Source of the DNA: Arachnia propionica
GTDB taxonomy: Bacteria; Actinomycetota; Actinomycetes; Propionibacteriales; Propionibacteriaceae
Reading direction: 5' to 3'
NCBI GenBank assembly: GCA_002748325.1
Contig: PDSD01000039.1
Span: forward strand, 23,878-87,877
DNA length: 64,000 nt
Shown here one piece after another: positions 10,784-21,979 of this stretch. Position 1 is the first letter of the stretch; every line of letters begins with the position of its first letter. The translations under genes and the position numbers were made by a program. Below the pieces are notes generated by a model. That model did not search any database. It saw nothing but the letters and a program-made list of their open reading frames with translations, and had not been told where the DNA came from.

Positions 10784-11722
10784 ATGGAGCAAGTGATGAG
10801 TTTGACGCTCGAAGAGGTCCGCCGAGTACGTTTCCGCATGGCCCGGCGCGGTCAGCTGGGTTACGCCGTTGATAGCGTTGACGACTTTATCGACAAGGTT
10901 GAATTGGCGTTCGACCAGTTCGAGAAAGAACAGCAGCGGCTGCAGCGTGAATTGGATTCAGCCGGTGGGGAAGCTGGCCCGGGGGCTGGAGCTGTTGCTG
11001 CCGAGCTGGAGAGCAGCCAGAAAGAACTTGCTGAGGCGAAGGCTCAACTCGAAGAGTTGCGGGCCGAAAACGAGCGGCTTAAGCAAACCGCAGAACAGGC
11101 CTCCGACGATGATCGGGTTGCCGAGTTGATGCGCCAGAACGAACAATTGCAAAGTGAGCTGGCTGCCGCCAAGAAGGAAAGCGCCGAGCGGCTGCATTCG
11201 GTCGAGAAGCCGAGCGAAGTCACCGGTAAGATCACCGTACAGAACTCCGCGGAGGCCAGCTCTGCTTCGGTACGCGTCCTCGAGATGGCGATGCAGCAGG
11301 CAGATCGGCTGGTTGCCGAAGCTGAAGCCAATGTTGCCACTAAGGTCAGCGAGGCTGAGCGCCAAGCCAACGAGATTACCCGGGGTGCTGAAGCCGAGGC
11401 AGAGCGGGTACAGAACGAGGCCCGGACCAATGCCGAAAACGTTAAGCGTGAAGCAGAAGAACGCGCCGGTGCGCTCGAGATTGAAGTGCAGCAGCGGCGC
11501 AAGGAATTGATGGCGCAACTGCAGCAGGAACAGATCGCACTGCAGGGCACCGTTGCAAAGCTTCGTGATTTCGAGGGCAAGTACCGCGAGAACATGCATG
11601 GATTCCTGCAACGTCAGATCGGTTTGTTGGAGGCAGAGGTCTTGGAGCCTGAAGGAGGCCAAGAGCTACTGGCCGCCCAAAACACCCCGCGCTTGGATGC
11701 AGTGGCAGCTGGCGACAACTAA
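10784..11722 (+). CDS. divIVA: DivIVA/Wag31 polar growth scaffold
   Basis: MSLTLEEVRRVRFRMARRGQLGYAVDSVDDFIDKVE N-terminal DivIVA domain, long coiled coil. Confidence 0.92.
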   Translation: MEQVMSLTLEEVRRVRFRMARRGQLGYAVDSVDDFIDKVELAFDQFEKEQQRLQRELDSAGGEAGPGAGAVAAELESSQKELAEAKAQLEELRAENERLKQTAEQASDDDRVAELMRQNEQLQSELAAAKKESAERLHSVEKPSEVTGKITVQNSAEASSASVRVLEMAMQQADRLVAEAEANVATKVSEAERQANEITRGAEAEAERVQNEARTNAENVKREAEERAGALEIEVQQRRKELMAQLQQEQIALQGTVAKLRDFEGKYRENMHGFLQRQIGLLEAEVLEPEGGQELLAAQNTPRLDAVAAGDN

Positions 11723-11816
11723 AGCCCAAATAGCTGATCGCTAGGCGATAACACTCGAGTGTGTCTGTACTGTTTTACGGCAGGCTGGTGTATTCTCTCG
11801 GGGATATCAGCGAAAG

Positions 11817-12251
11817 ATGGGTATGGCGAAAAAGAACACCAACGAGGCGAGTCTGCCGACGACGCTGCCGGTGGCCGAGGGGGAAACACCCTGGACGGCT
11901 GCGGAGATCGCCGAGCAGCGGGTTGAGCTGTTAGAGGAACTTGAGCGCGCCCAGCGGAAAATCGATATCGCTTATGGCGAACTTGACGATCTGCTGCAGG
12001 CTGGGGTCAGCGGTGCCGGCAGGGATCCGGCAGACGTTGGCTCAAGCAACTTCGAGCGAGACCAAGAGCTTTCCCTGGCGCATAATGCCCGGGAAATGGC
12101 TGAGCAGATCCGCCAGGCACTGCGGCTGTTTGACCGCGGCGACTACGGCCGATGCGAAGTGTGTGAACAGCCAATAGGTAAGGGGCGGCTGCAGGTTTTC
12201 CCGCGGGCCACCCTGTGCGTGACGTGCAAGCAGCGAGAAGAGCGCCGCTGA
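11817..12251 (+). CDS. TraR/DksA-family zinc-finger protein
   Basis: CEVCEQPIGKGRLQVFPRATLCVTC C4 zinc finger. Confidence 0.88.
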   Translation: MGMAKKNTNEASLPTTLPVAEGETPWTAAEIAEQRVELLEELERAQRKIDIAYGELDDLLQAGVSGAGRDPADVGSSNFERDQELSLAHNAREMAEQIRQALRLFDRGDYGRCEVCEQPIGKGRLQVFPRATLCVTCKQREERR

Positions 12252-12883
12252 TCACTGCCGCCAGGGCGCTGGCGGTGGGGATCGGGCTAGTCGGTTTCGG
12301 GGCAGACCAACTATCCAAGGCTGCGGTATTGGCCTACCTTAACCCCGGCCAGCCGGTGGAGATATTGGGGCAGTTGCTGCGGTTTACGTTGGTTCGCAAC
12401 CCTGGCGCAGCGTTCAGCCTTGGCACTGATTTCACAGCGATTTTGACCGGCTTCGCAATCATCGTTTTAGTTGCTTGCCTAACTGTTGGGCTTTCTCGGG
12501 TGCGCGGCACGTTTCCCGCTGTACTACTTGGCCTGCTCATAGCCGGCGTATCGGGCAATTTATTTGACCGGCTATTTCGTGAGCCAGCCCCGATGCTCGG
12601 ACATGTGATCGACTTCATTCAGCTGCCGTACTTCGCCATCTTTAACGTGGCCGACATCTGCATCACTTCCGCCGCCGGGTTGCTGCTACTGATCAGCCTG
12701 CGGCCCAGCAAGGCACTGCCAAGCGACGAAACTGAGGCGCAGGACGAAGCCGACTTAGCTGACGAAACCCAGTCCGATGACGAGAAGCCAGCCGCTGCCG
12801 AGAATCAGCCCGATGCCAAGGCACAGGCGGGTGAAGCGGGCCAGTCGGACCCCGAACCGCAGCCGGCCGAAGAAACAGCATGA
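12215..12883 (+). CDS. lspA: lipoprotein signal peptidase LspA with long acidic C-terminal tail
   Basis: RNPGAAFSLG, GNLFDRLFR, FNVADICI catalytic motifs. Confidence 0.93.
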   Translation: MRDVQAARRAPLITAARALAVGIGLVGFGADQLSKAAVLAYLNPGQPVEILGQLLRFTLVRNPGAAFSLGTDFTAILTGFAIIVLVACLTVGLSRVRGTFPAVLLGLLIAGVSGNLFDRLFREPAPMLGHVIDFIQLPYFAIFNVADICITSAAGLLLLISLRPSKALPSDETEAQDEADLADETQSDDEKPAAAENQPDAKAQAGEAGQSDPEPQPAEETA

Positions 12884-13797
12884 CGATCCTGCTTATCCCG
12901 GCAGACCTGGCCGGCCAGCGGCTCGATTCGGTTGCTGCCCGGATCTCGGGTTATAGCCGGTCGCGGGTGGCCGAGCTGATCGCTGCCGGAGAGGTGACCC
13001 TAGACTCGAAAGTCGTCACAAAGCCAGCCACCCCGGTGGCTGGTGGGGAATTGCTGGAGTTTCGCCACGAGCCACGTCCAACTGAGCCGACATTTCAGCC
13101 GCGTACGGTGGCCGGGATGAGGATCGTGGCTGAGGACCCGCACATCGTTGTGGTCGACAAGCCTGCCGGGGTCGCCGCTCACCCTAGCCTGGGCTGGGAT
13201 GGGCCGTCGGTGACCGAGCACTTAGCCGCAAGCGGGGTAGCGATCGCCACCTCCGGAGCGCCGGAACGGCAAGGAGTGGTGCAGCGGCTAGACGTCGGCA
13301 CTACCGGGTTGATGGTGCTGGCCAAGTCCGAAGTCGCCTATAGCCGCCTCAAGCAGGCCTTTCGAGACCGCAACGTGAGCAAGGTCTACCACGCCCTAGC
13401 CCAAGGCAGGCTGGATCCGTTTGTCGGCACGATAGACGCCCCGATTGGGCGGCATCCCCGGGCCGAGTGGAAGATGGCGATTGTCTCGCCCGGCCGGTCC
13501 AGCATCACCCATTACCAGACGTTGGCGGCCTATCGTGAAGCCAGCCTGCTGGAGATCAAATTGGAGACTGGTCGCACCCACCAGATCCGGGTGCATCTGT
13601 CCTCAGTTGGACACCCCTGCTGCGGCGACGACCTGTACGGCTGCGATCCCAAGTTGGCTGCCAGGCTCGGGCTGCAGCGGCAGTGGCTGCACGCCGTCAG
13701 CCTTGGCTTCGAACACCCCGCCACCGGCGATTGGGTTGAGTTCGAATCGGCCTATCCGGCCGACCTGGCGGCGGCGCTGCGCATCGTTAGTGACTAG
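12880..13797 (+). CDS. rluD: RluD-family pseudouridine synthase
   Basis: S4 domain plus GVVQRLDVGTTGLMVLAKS and GRTHQIRVHL motifs. Confidence 0.92.
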   Translation: MTILLIPADLAGQRLDSVAARISGYSRSRVAELIAAGEVTLDSKVVTKPATPVAGGELLEFRHEPRPTEPTFQPRTVAGMRIVAEDPHIVVVDKPAGVAAHPSLGWDGPSVTEHLAASGVAIATSGAPERQGVVQRLDVGTTGLMVLAKSEVAYSRLKQAFRDRNVSKVYHALAQGRLDPFVGTIDAPIGRHPRAEWKMAIVSPGRSSITHYQTLAAYREASLLEIKLETGRTHQIRVHLSSVGHPCCGDDLYGCDPKLAARLGLQRQWLHAVSLGFEHPATGDWVEFESAYPADLAAALRIVSD

Positions 13798-13826
13798 CGA
13801 AGCGATGTCTCCAGTACTCTGGATGC

Positions 13827-15287
13827 GTGCGCAAAGCGAAAATCATTTGTACCTTAGGCCCGGCATCTGAGACCACCGAGCAGCTCGTTGCCCTGATCAA
13901 CGCGGGCATGAACGTGGCGCGATTCAACATGAGCCACGGCGACTATGCCGAGCACGAACAGCGGCTGGCAGCCCTGCGGGAGGCCTGCGACATTACTGGC
14001 CAGGATGTTGGCGTCTTCGCCGATCTACAGGGGCCGAAGGTGCGACTTGGGCGGTTTGCCGACGACGCGAAGCACTATCTGGCCGAAGGTGATAGCTTCC
14101 GGATCACCGTCGATGACGTGCTGGGCACCAAGGAGCGCTGTTCCACCACCTATCAGGGGCTGCTTGGCGATGTCTCGGTGGGTGATTCGATTCTTATCGA
14201 CGATGGCCGGGTAGGCCTACAGGTGAGCGAGATCGACGGCACCGATGTCGTTTGCGAGGTGGTAGTTCCAGGCACGGTGTCGAACAACAAGGGCATTAAT
14301 CTGCCGGGGGTCGCGGTGTCGGTGCCTGCGCTCAGCGAGAAGGATGAGCGCGACCTGCGGTGGGTGCTCGGCCAAGATATCGACATGGTGGCGTTGTCCT
14401 TCGTGCGGTTTGGTTCCGACATCAAACGCGTCCACGAAATCATGGATGAGCAGGGACGCCACCTGCCAGTGATCGCCAAGCTGGAAAAACCGCAGGCGAT
14501 CGAGAACCTGCAGGCCATCATTGATGCCTTTGACGGCATCATGGTGGCTCGCGGCGACCTAGGCGTGGAACTACCGCTGGAGGAAGTGCCGCTGGTGCAG
14601 AAGCGGATCATTCGGGCCGCGCGGAAATGGGCGAAGCCGGTGATCGTGGCCACCCAGATGCTGGAATCGATGATTTCCTCGCCGCGGCCCACCAGAGCCG
14701 AGGCTTCCGACGTCGCAAACGCGGTGCTGGACGGGGCAGATGCAGTGATGCTGTCCGGTGAGACCGCGGTCGGGCAGCACCCGGTGCGAACCGTTGAGGT
14801 GATGGCTGACATCGTCCAGAGCATCGAAAGCGAAGGCCACGAAGAGATTCACAGCATCGAGTGGGATCCGCACACGACCGGCGGGGTATTGGCAAAAGCA
14901 GCCGTCGAGGTAGCCAATCGGCTGCAGGCCCGCTATCTGGTGGCTTTGACCAAGTCCGGTGATACCGCCCGTCGGCTGGCGCGGTTAAGGCCGAGTACCC
15001 CGCTGCTGGTTTGCTCCCCGGATCGGGCGACCCGGCAATTCATGACGATTACCTGGGGTGCCACGGCCGTCGCGGTACCCGATTATTCGCAGCAAGACGA
15101 GATGGTGGAGAGCATCGAGGCTTGCCTGCGGTCCAGGGAAATGATCGATATGGGCCAGCGCATGGTCGTGCTTTCGGGTTCGCCGCTGGGGGTCCCCGGC
15201 AAGACCAACAACCTGTTGGTGCACCGGGTTAAGCAGCTCATTGACGAACGCCTGCTTGCTCCCGCTGGCGACGACGCCTGGGGATAG
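13827..15287 (+). CDS. pyk: pyruvate kinase
   Basis: RKAKIICTLGPAS; MVARGDLGVELPLEEVP; KPVIVATQMLESMI. Confidence 0.98.
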   Translation: MRKAKIICTLGPASETTEQLVALINAGMNVARFNMSHGDYAEHEQRLAALREACDITGQDVGVFADLQGPKVRLGRFADDAKHYLAEGDSFRITVDDVLGTKERCSTTYQGLLGDVSVGDSILIDDGRVGLQVSEIDGTDVVCEVVVPGTVSNNKGINLPGVAVSVPALSEKDERDLRWVLGQDIDMVALSFVRFGSDIKRVHEIMDEQGRHLPVIAKLEKPQAIENLQAIIDAFDGIMVARGDLGVELPLEEVPLVQKRIIRAARKWAKPVIVATQMLESMISSPRPTRAEASDVANAVLDGADAVMLSGETAVGQHPVRTVEVMADIVQSIESEGHEEIHSIEWDPHTTGGVLAKAAVEVANRLQARYLVALTKSGDTARRLARLRPSTPLLVCSPDRATRQFMTITWGATAVAVPDYSQQDEMVESIEACLRSREMIDMGQRMVVLSGSPLGVPGKTNNLLVHRVKQLIDERLLAPAGDDAWG

Positions 15288-15369
15288 CCAACGGCAAGGC
15301 ACCGGCCGCTGGTTAGCCTTGGCTGGCCTGAACAATGCCAAGGGGTTGCTTAGCGTTAGCATTGGGGCA

Positions 15370-15412
15370 GATGGCGGGCACCCCTGCTGCGCGGGGGCAA
15401 CCGCCCGCCATC
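15370..15412. terminator. strong hairpin (GATGGCGGGC...GCCCGCCATC), candidate pyk terminator
   Basis: Perfect 10-bp arms with additional ACCCC/GGGG pairing; downstream of pyk; no clear U tract. Confidence 0.55.
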
Positions 15413-15507
15413 GCTCTTGGCCGGGTGATTACCTGGTTTTACGGTGATAGGCCAGGCGGCAGGACCGACAAGAGAATCAGCTTCCGAAGGCGTCAAGGCA
15501 CAACAAG

Positions 15508-15590
15508 TGCCCGGGAGGGGAGTCGAACCCCTACAGCCTTGCGGCCAGACGGGTTTGAGCCGTCCGCGTATACCATTCCGCCACCCGGGC
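15508..15590 (-). tRNA. tRNA-Leu (anticodon CAA)
   Basis: Reverse complement GCCCGGGTGGCGGAATGGTATACGCGGACGGCTCAAACCCGTCTGGCC...GGTTCGACTCCCCTCCCGGGCA: acceptor, long variable arm and TPsiC arm all fold; CCA not encoded. Confidence 0.95.
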
Positions 15591-15714
15591 AACCAGACAA
15601 TTGTGGCATAAATCCGCTGTGACCTCATCCCCGCGGGTTCTTGCGTGAGTTGTTTCCGTTGGAGGGGTAGACTAGCCAGGCGAACGCGCTAGTCAGCAGG
15701 AGGGTGAGGCAACT

Positions 15715-16305
15715 ATGGCGGATAGCAAGAAGGCAAGCCGGGTTCTTGTTGCTGAGGATGAGGCACTGATCCGGCTCGACTTAGTCGAGCTACTCACCGA
15801 AGCTGACTACGAGGTCGTCGGCGAGGCAGTCGACGGGCAAGAGGCAGTGGAACTGGCTAGGGAACTCAAGCCTGATCTGGTGATCGTGGACGTCAAAATG
15901 CCGCGCATGGACGGCATCAGCGCCGCCGAGATCATCGCCGAGGAGCGCATCGCGCCAATCGTCATGCTGACGGCTTTCAGTGAACGCGAACTGGTGGAGC
16001 GGGCGCGCGATGCTGGCGCGATGGCCTATGTGGTCAAGCCCTTTGACGCTTCAGATGTCATCCCGGCCATCGAGATCGCGGTGGGGCGATTCGCCGAAAT
16101 CGTCGCGATCGAGGAAGAGCTCGCCAACCTGGAAGAGCGGTTCGAGTCGCGCAAGATCATCGACCAGGCCAAGGGAATCCTGCAAGAGGGGCTTGGCTTG
16201 AGCGAGCCGGAAGCGTTCCGCTGGATTCAAAAGACCGCGATGGATCTACGCAAATCCATGCGCGAGGTGGCGGAAGGCGTCATCAACCACCGTAAGGGAC
16301 CGTAA
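15715..16305 (+). CDS. AmiR/NasT-type response regulator with ANTAR domain (PdtaR-like)
   Basis: Receiver domain VLVAEDEALIRLDLVELL, C-terminal ANTAR helix IIDQAKGILQEGLGLSEPEAFRWIQKTAMD. Confidence 0.92.
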   Translation: MADSKKASRVLVAEDEALIRLDLVELLTEADYEVVGEAVDGQEAVELARELKPDLVIVDVKMPRMDGISAAEIIAEERIAPIVMLTAFSERELVERARDAGAMAYVVKPFDASDVIPAIEIAVGRFAEIVAIEEELANLEERFESRKIIDQAKGILQEGLGLSEPEAFRWIQKTAMDLRKSMREVAEGVINHRKGP

Positions 16306-16308
16306 GGG

Positions 16309-16719
16309 CTAGTGCCGCTTGATTAGCTGGCAGGTGATGCGCCCCGTGCACACCAGCTTGCCCTGGTCGTTGTGCAGGTCCACTTGGTAGATCGCGGTAC
16401 GCCCGCCCAACCTGACGGCGGTCGCGGTGCCCGTGACCCGGCCCTCACGAGTCTGCCGCAGGTGGGTAACGTTCATGTCTACCCCCACCGCGACCCGGTC
16501 AGGCAGGGCGTGGGCCATGGCCCCAAGCGAGCCGAGCGTCTCCACCAGCAGGGCAGAGATGCCGCCATGCAATATTCCTATCGGCTGGGTGTTGCCGGCG
16601 ACTGGGAAGCTGCCGACCACCCGTTCGGCGGTCAACTCGACAAGCTCGAAACCGAGCCGGTCGCACACATTCGGGGCTACTTGGTCGTACCATTCGGGAA
16701 AGTCCACTGTCTTCACCAC
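16309..16719 (-). CDS. PaaI-type hotdog thioesterase
   Basis: NTQPIGILHGGISALLVETLGSLGAM hotdog signature. Confidence 0.85.
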   Translation of the reverse strand: MVKTVDFPEWYDQVAPNVCDRLGFELVELTAERVVGSFPVAGNTQPIGILHGGISALLVETLGSLGAMAHALPDRVAVGVDMNVTHLRQTREGRVTGTATAVRLGGRTAIYQVDLHNDQGKLVCTGRITCQLIKRH

Positions 16720-16756
16720 GCCACTGTGCCACAGATTCGTTAGCTAGAGTCTAAGT

Positions 16757-19414
16757 GTGTCCACGCCACGGTTACTGCTGATTGACGGCCACTCGCTCGC
16801 TTACCGCGCCTTCTATGGTTTGCCGGTCGAGAACTTCGCTACCTCCGACGGGCAGGCGACGAACGCGGTGTACGGCTTCACATCCATGCTGATCAGCTTG
16901 CTGCGAGACGAGGAACCAACCCACGTCGCGGTCGCTTTTGACGTGTCGCGAACGTCGTTTCGCACCGATTCCTATCCGGAATACAAGGCCAACCGCGCGG
17001 CTTCCCCGGCGGAGTTTCGCGGCCAGGTTCCGTTGATCAAGCAGGTGCTGGACGCGCTGCACATCGCCCACGGCGAACTGCCCGGATACGAGGCCGACGA
17101 CATCATTGCCACGCTGGCCAGCAACGCCGTTGCGGTCGGCTTCGAGGTGCTGGTCTGTACCGGCGACCGGGATGCGCTGCAGCTGGTCTGCGACGACGTG
17201 ACCTTGCTTTACCCCAAACGAGGGGTCTCTGAGATGGTGCGGTTGACTCCTGCCGCAGTCGAAGAAAAGTACTTGGTCGTCCCGGATCGTTACCCGGAGT
17301 TGGCAGCCCTGGTGGGGGAGACCAGCGACAACCTGCCGGGCGTGCCGGGTGTCGGTCCGAAGACCGCGGCAAAGTGGCTCACCCAGTTCGATGGGCTGGA
17401 CAATTTGATTGCCCGGGCCGAGCAGGTGCCTGGCAAGGCAGGGGAGTCCTTCCGAACACACCTGGCCGACGTGAGGCGAAATCGCAAGTTAAATCGGCTG
17501 GTGCGCGACCTGCAGCTGCCAGACAGCCTCGCCGATACCGGCAGGCAGCCCTGGGACAAGGAAGCGGTATTCAAATTATTCGACAAGCTGGAGTTCCGGA
17601 CGCTGCGCCGCCGACTTACCGAGTTGGGTGAGAGCCGAGCCGCCGAAACAGCGAACGTGCAGGTCACCGAAGTTACGCTGCCCAGCGGCGAGTTGGGTGA
17701 GTGGCTGGCCGCAGCACCACAGCCAGTTGGCCTCCAACTAGTCGGCAGCTGGGGCTCAGGCACCGGCGACGTGCACGGGGTGGCGTTGGCTGACGCAGCC
17801 GATCGTGCCACCTTCTTAGACATCAGCTCGCTTGCCCCGGCCGATTCTCAGGCGCTAGCCGACTGGCTGGCCGATGACACCAGGCTGAAGGTCCTGCATG
17901 ACGCCAAGGGCGCGATGTTGGCCTTCGGCGCTCGCGGCTGGGAGTTGCGTGGGGTGCAGTGTGACACGCTGCTGGCCGCCTACCTGGTGCGTCCCGGGCA
18001 GCGCTCCTACGACCTGACTGAACTGGTCTTGCAGTATTTGGGCCTGGATCTGAGCGTTCCGACGGCAGCGGCGGCTGAGCAACTGCCACTAGATATTGCT
18101 GGCGATCACGGCCCGGAAGCCATGCTGCAAGCAAGCACGGTTCGAAAGCTGGCGCTGGAACTCTTGCAGCAGTTGGAGCGCCTCGAACAGCTCAGCTTGT
18201 TGACGGACCTAGAGCTGCCGGTGCAGCGGGTGTTGGCCGCCGCTGAACGTGTCGGCATAGCGGTCGACACCGACCGGCTGGCCGAGCTTAGAGCCGAGTT
18301 CGATGCTGCGGTACAACAGGCAAGCAGCAGTGCATTTGAGGTGCTTGGCCATGAAGTGAACCTGTCGTCGCCAAAGCAGCTGCAGGCAGTGCTGTTCGAC
18401 GAGCTGCAGATGCCGAAAACCCGGCGCACCAAATCGGGTTACACCACCGATGCCGAAGCGTTGGAGTGGCTGCACGGCACGACCGGGCACCCGTTCTTGG
18501 CGCATCTGCTGAGCCACCGAGACGCGATCAAACTGCGACAGACGATAGATGGCCTGCTGGCAGCCGTTCAGCCGGACGGCCGAATCCACTCCACCTTCCT
18601 GCAACACGCTGCCGCGACTGGGAGGCTCAGTTCCGCAGACCCGAACCTGCAGAACATCCCGGTGCGCAGTGCTCAGGGGCGCCAGATCAGGTCGGCATTC
18701 GTCCCTGGCGACGGCTACTCCGCACTATTGTCAGCCGACTATTCGCAGATCGAAATGCGGGTGATGGCCCACCTCAGTGCCGACGCCTACCTGTTGGACG
18801 CGTTCCAGTCGGGGCGTGACTTCCACGCCGAGATGGCGGCCCTGGTCTTTGGCGTAGCGTCGACGGAAGTTACCGCCGAGATGCGGGCCAAGATAAAGGC
18901 GATGAACTATGGCCTTGCCTACGGGCTCAGCGCCTACGGGCTATCGAATCAGCTGAAGATCAGCGTCACCGAGGCCCAGTACTTGCTGGATGAGTACTTC
19001 GCCCGGGTCGGGACGGTGCGCGAATACCTGGACAGTCTTGTCGCCGACGCCCGCACCCGGGGCTACACCGCCACCATGTTGGGGCGCCGCCGGTATCTGC
19101 CCGAGTTGAATTCCAGCGACCGCCGTCGCCGGGAAATAGCGGAGCGGGCCGCGCTGAACTCGCCGATTCAAGGGTCTGCCGCCGACATTGTGAAGCTGGC
19201 CATGTTGAAGGTCGACCAAGAGCTGCACAACCAGGGATGCCGCAGCCGCGTGCTGCTGCAGGTTCATGACGAGCTGCTGCTTGAGATCGCGCCGGGGGAG
19301 GAAACTGCCGTAGCCGAACTGGTCAGGCACGGCATGGAGGATGCGTTGCCTCTCAAACTGCCGCTAACCGTAGCAATGGCAGTGGGCGACAGCTGGTTCG
19401 CTGCCGCCCACTAA
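16757..19414 (+). CDS. polA: DNA polymerase I
   Basis: 5'-3' exonuclease N-terminus; SADYSQIEMRVMAHLS, MNYGLAYGLS, LLQVHDELLLE pol A motifs. Confidence 0.98.
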   Translation: MSTPRLLLIDGHSLAYRAFYGLPVENFATSDGQATNAVYGFTSMLISLLRDEEPTHVAVAFDVSRTSFRTDSYPEYKANRAASPAEFRGQVPLIKQVLDALHIAHGELPGYEADDIIATLASNAVAVGFEVLVCTGDRDALQLVCDDVTLLYPKRGVSEMVRLTPAAVEEKYLVVPDRYPELAALVGETSDNLPGVPGVGPKTAAKWLTQFDGLDNLIARAEQVPGKAGESFRTHLADVRRNRKLNRLVRDLQLPDSLADTGRQPWDKEAVFKLFDKLEFRTLRRRLTELGESRAAETANVQVTEVTLPSGELGEWLAAAPQPVGLQLVGSWGSGTGDVHGVALADAADRATFLDISSLAPADSQALADWLADDTRLKVLHDAKGAMLAFGARGWELRGVQCDTLLAAYLVRPGQRSYDLTELVLQYLGLDLSVPTAAAAEQLPLDIAGDHGPEAMLQASTVRKLALELLQQLERLEQLSLLTDLELPVQRVLAAAERVGIAVDTDRLAELRAEFDAAVQQASSSAFEVLGHEVNLSSPKQLQAVLFDELQMPKTRRTKSGYTTDAEALEWLHGTTGHPFLAHLLSHRDAIKLRQTIDGLLAAVQPDGRIHSTFLQHAAATGRLSSADPNLQNIPVRSAQGRQIRSAFVPGDGYSALLSADYSQIEMRVMAHLSADAYLLDAFQSGRDFHAEMAALVFGVASTEVTAEMRAKIKAMNYGLAYGLSAYGLSNQLKISVTEAQYLLDEYFARVGTVREYLDSLVADARTRGYTATMLGRRRYLPELNSSDRRRREIAERAALNSPIQGSAADIVKLAMLKVDQELHNQGCRSRVLLQVHDELLLEIAPGEETAVAELVRHGMEDALPLKLPLTVAMAVGDSWFAAAH

Positions 19415-19435
19415 TGCCGTAGTGATTGAGTTAGG

Positions 19436-20263
19436 TCACTCGGTTACTGGCTTGAAGTAGAAGAACACCCGGGACTTCCAAATCTCGCTGTCGCCTTCGA
19501 AATCGGTGCAAGTGATGGCGGTCAATAGCGGTTCACCCTCGAAGTCCACCATCACGTCCGAATCCGGATCGTAGTCAGTGACCGCGATCTTCTTCGCTTC
19601 CACGTACTCGTAGCAAGCCTTTTCGCCGTTCACACCGTAGACGTCGAGCCGGTCGCCTGGCTCGAGTTGTGATTCGCCATTAGTGAACATCTCGTTACCG
19701 AGCGCTTTGCCGGTGCGGTAGCTGTGAATCGAGAACACGGTCTTGCCCTTGTCGGAACCGGGGCGTGGACCCTGATTCCACCACGCAGCCGTGCGCGGCA
19801 AGTTCTTCGGCGGTGCTTCAATCGCGCCTTCATCGTTCACGCCGAGAGCCAATACCTCTTCGTCGGCGCCGAGCTTAGGGATAACGAACCGGGTTGGCAC
19901 GAACCCTTCTGCATTGATCGGCTGGCAGCCTCCGTCGACCGGCGTCTCGGCTGCCTGGGTAGTGCTCGCGGGGGCGGCTGCAGTTGGCGTTGGCGAAGTA
20001 GCCACGGCGGGAGTTTTTGTGTCCTCGACGACAGGTGCCGTGGTGTTGTTGCCGCCAATGATCGCCCAGATCGCGGCGATAACTACGACAACAACTACGG
20101 CGATGCCGAGAAGGATCGGCAATAGCCGAGACTGTTTACGCCTCGGTTCGGCGGGTTTGTCTGTCGGCGACGAAGCGGGAGGAACAGTCCCTCCGGCAGC
20201 GGCTTCAGCAGGATCTACTTCGGGGGCAGTGGGATCACTCTCGTGTCCTGGTAAATCTGTCAC
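19436..20263 (-). CDS. class F-like sortase, membrane anchored
   Basis: N-terminal TM; sortase H (FSIHSYR), C (LLTAITCTDF) and R (WKSRVFFY) arrangement; start reassigned to GTG 20263 (TAGAGT-N6-GTG). Confidence 0.75.
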   Translation of the reverse strand: MTDLPGHESDPTAPEVDPAEAAAGGTVPPASSPTDKPAEPRRKQSRLLPILLGIAVVVVVVIAAIWAIIGGNNTTAPVVEDTKTPAVATSPTPTAAAPASTTQAAETPVDGGCQPINAEGFVPTRFVIPKLGADEEVLALGVNDEGAIEAPPKNLPRTAAWWNQGPRPGSDKGKTVFSIHSYRTGKALGNEMFTNGESQLEPGDRLDVYGVNGEKACYEYVEAKKIAVTDYDPDSDVMVDFEGEPLLTAITCTDFEGDSEIWKSRVFFYFKPVTE

Positions 20264-20487
20264 CACTACACTCTAGACGCTAATGGGATGCAACCCAAAC
20301 CATCTATTCTTGCCGTGTCTTATATTTTCTTGGCGCTGTTTCGGGCCTCGAACTGAATTGACCGGTAGATGATGGCATCGGTACGCTTGTAGGGCACTGT
20401 GGCTGCCCTCCTTCGGACCGAGCAAGGTGGGCGCGTCGGCAGACAAAGTCGCAGCGCATCCAGCATTAACACCCGAAAGCCCACTAT

Positions 20488-21864
<1,377 letters not shown>

Positions 21865-21885
21865 TACCTGCCAACAAGCACAACG

Positions 21886-21919
21886 GTCGGGGTGGAACCA
21901 CGGTTCCGCCCCGACTTTT
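21886..21919 (+). terminator. rho-independent terminator after rpsA
   Basis: GTCGGGGTGGAAC-cac-GGTTCCGCCCCGAC hairpin followed by TTTT. Confidence 0.85.
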
Positions 21920-21979
21920 GTTGTTGGGGGCTCGCAGACCTACGATGCAGAAGAAATAACGGTAGAGGCGAGGTGCAGC

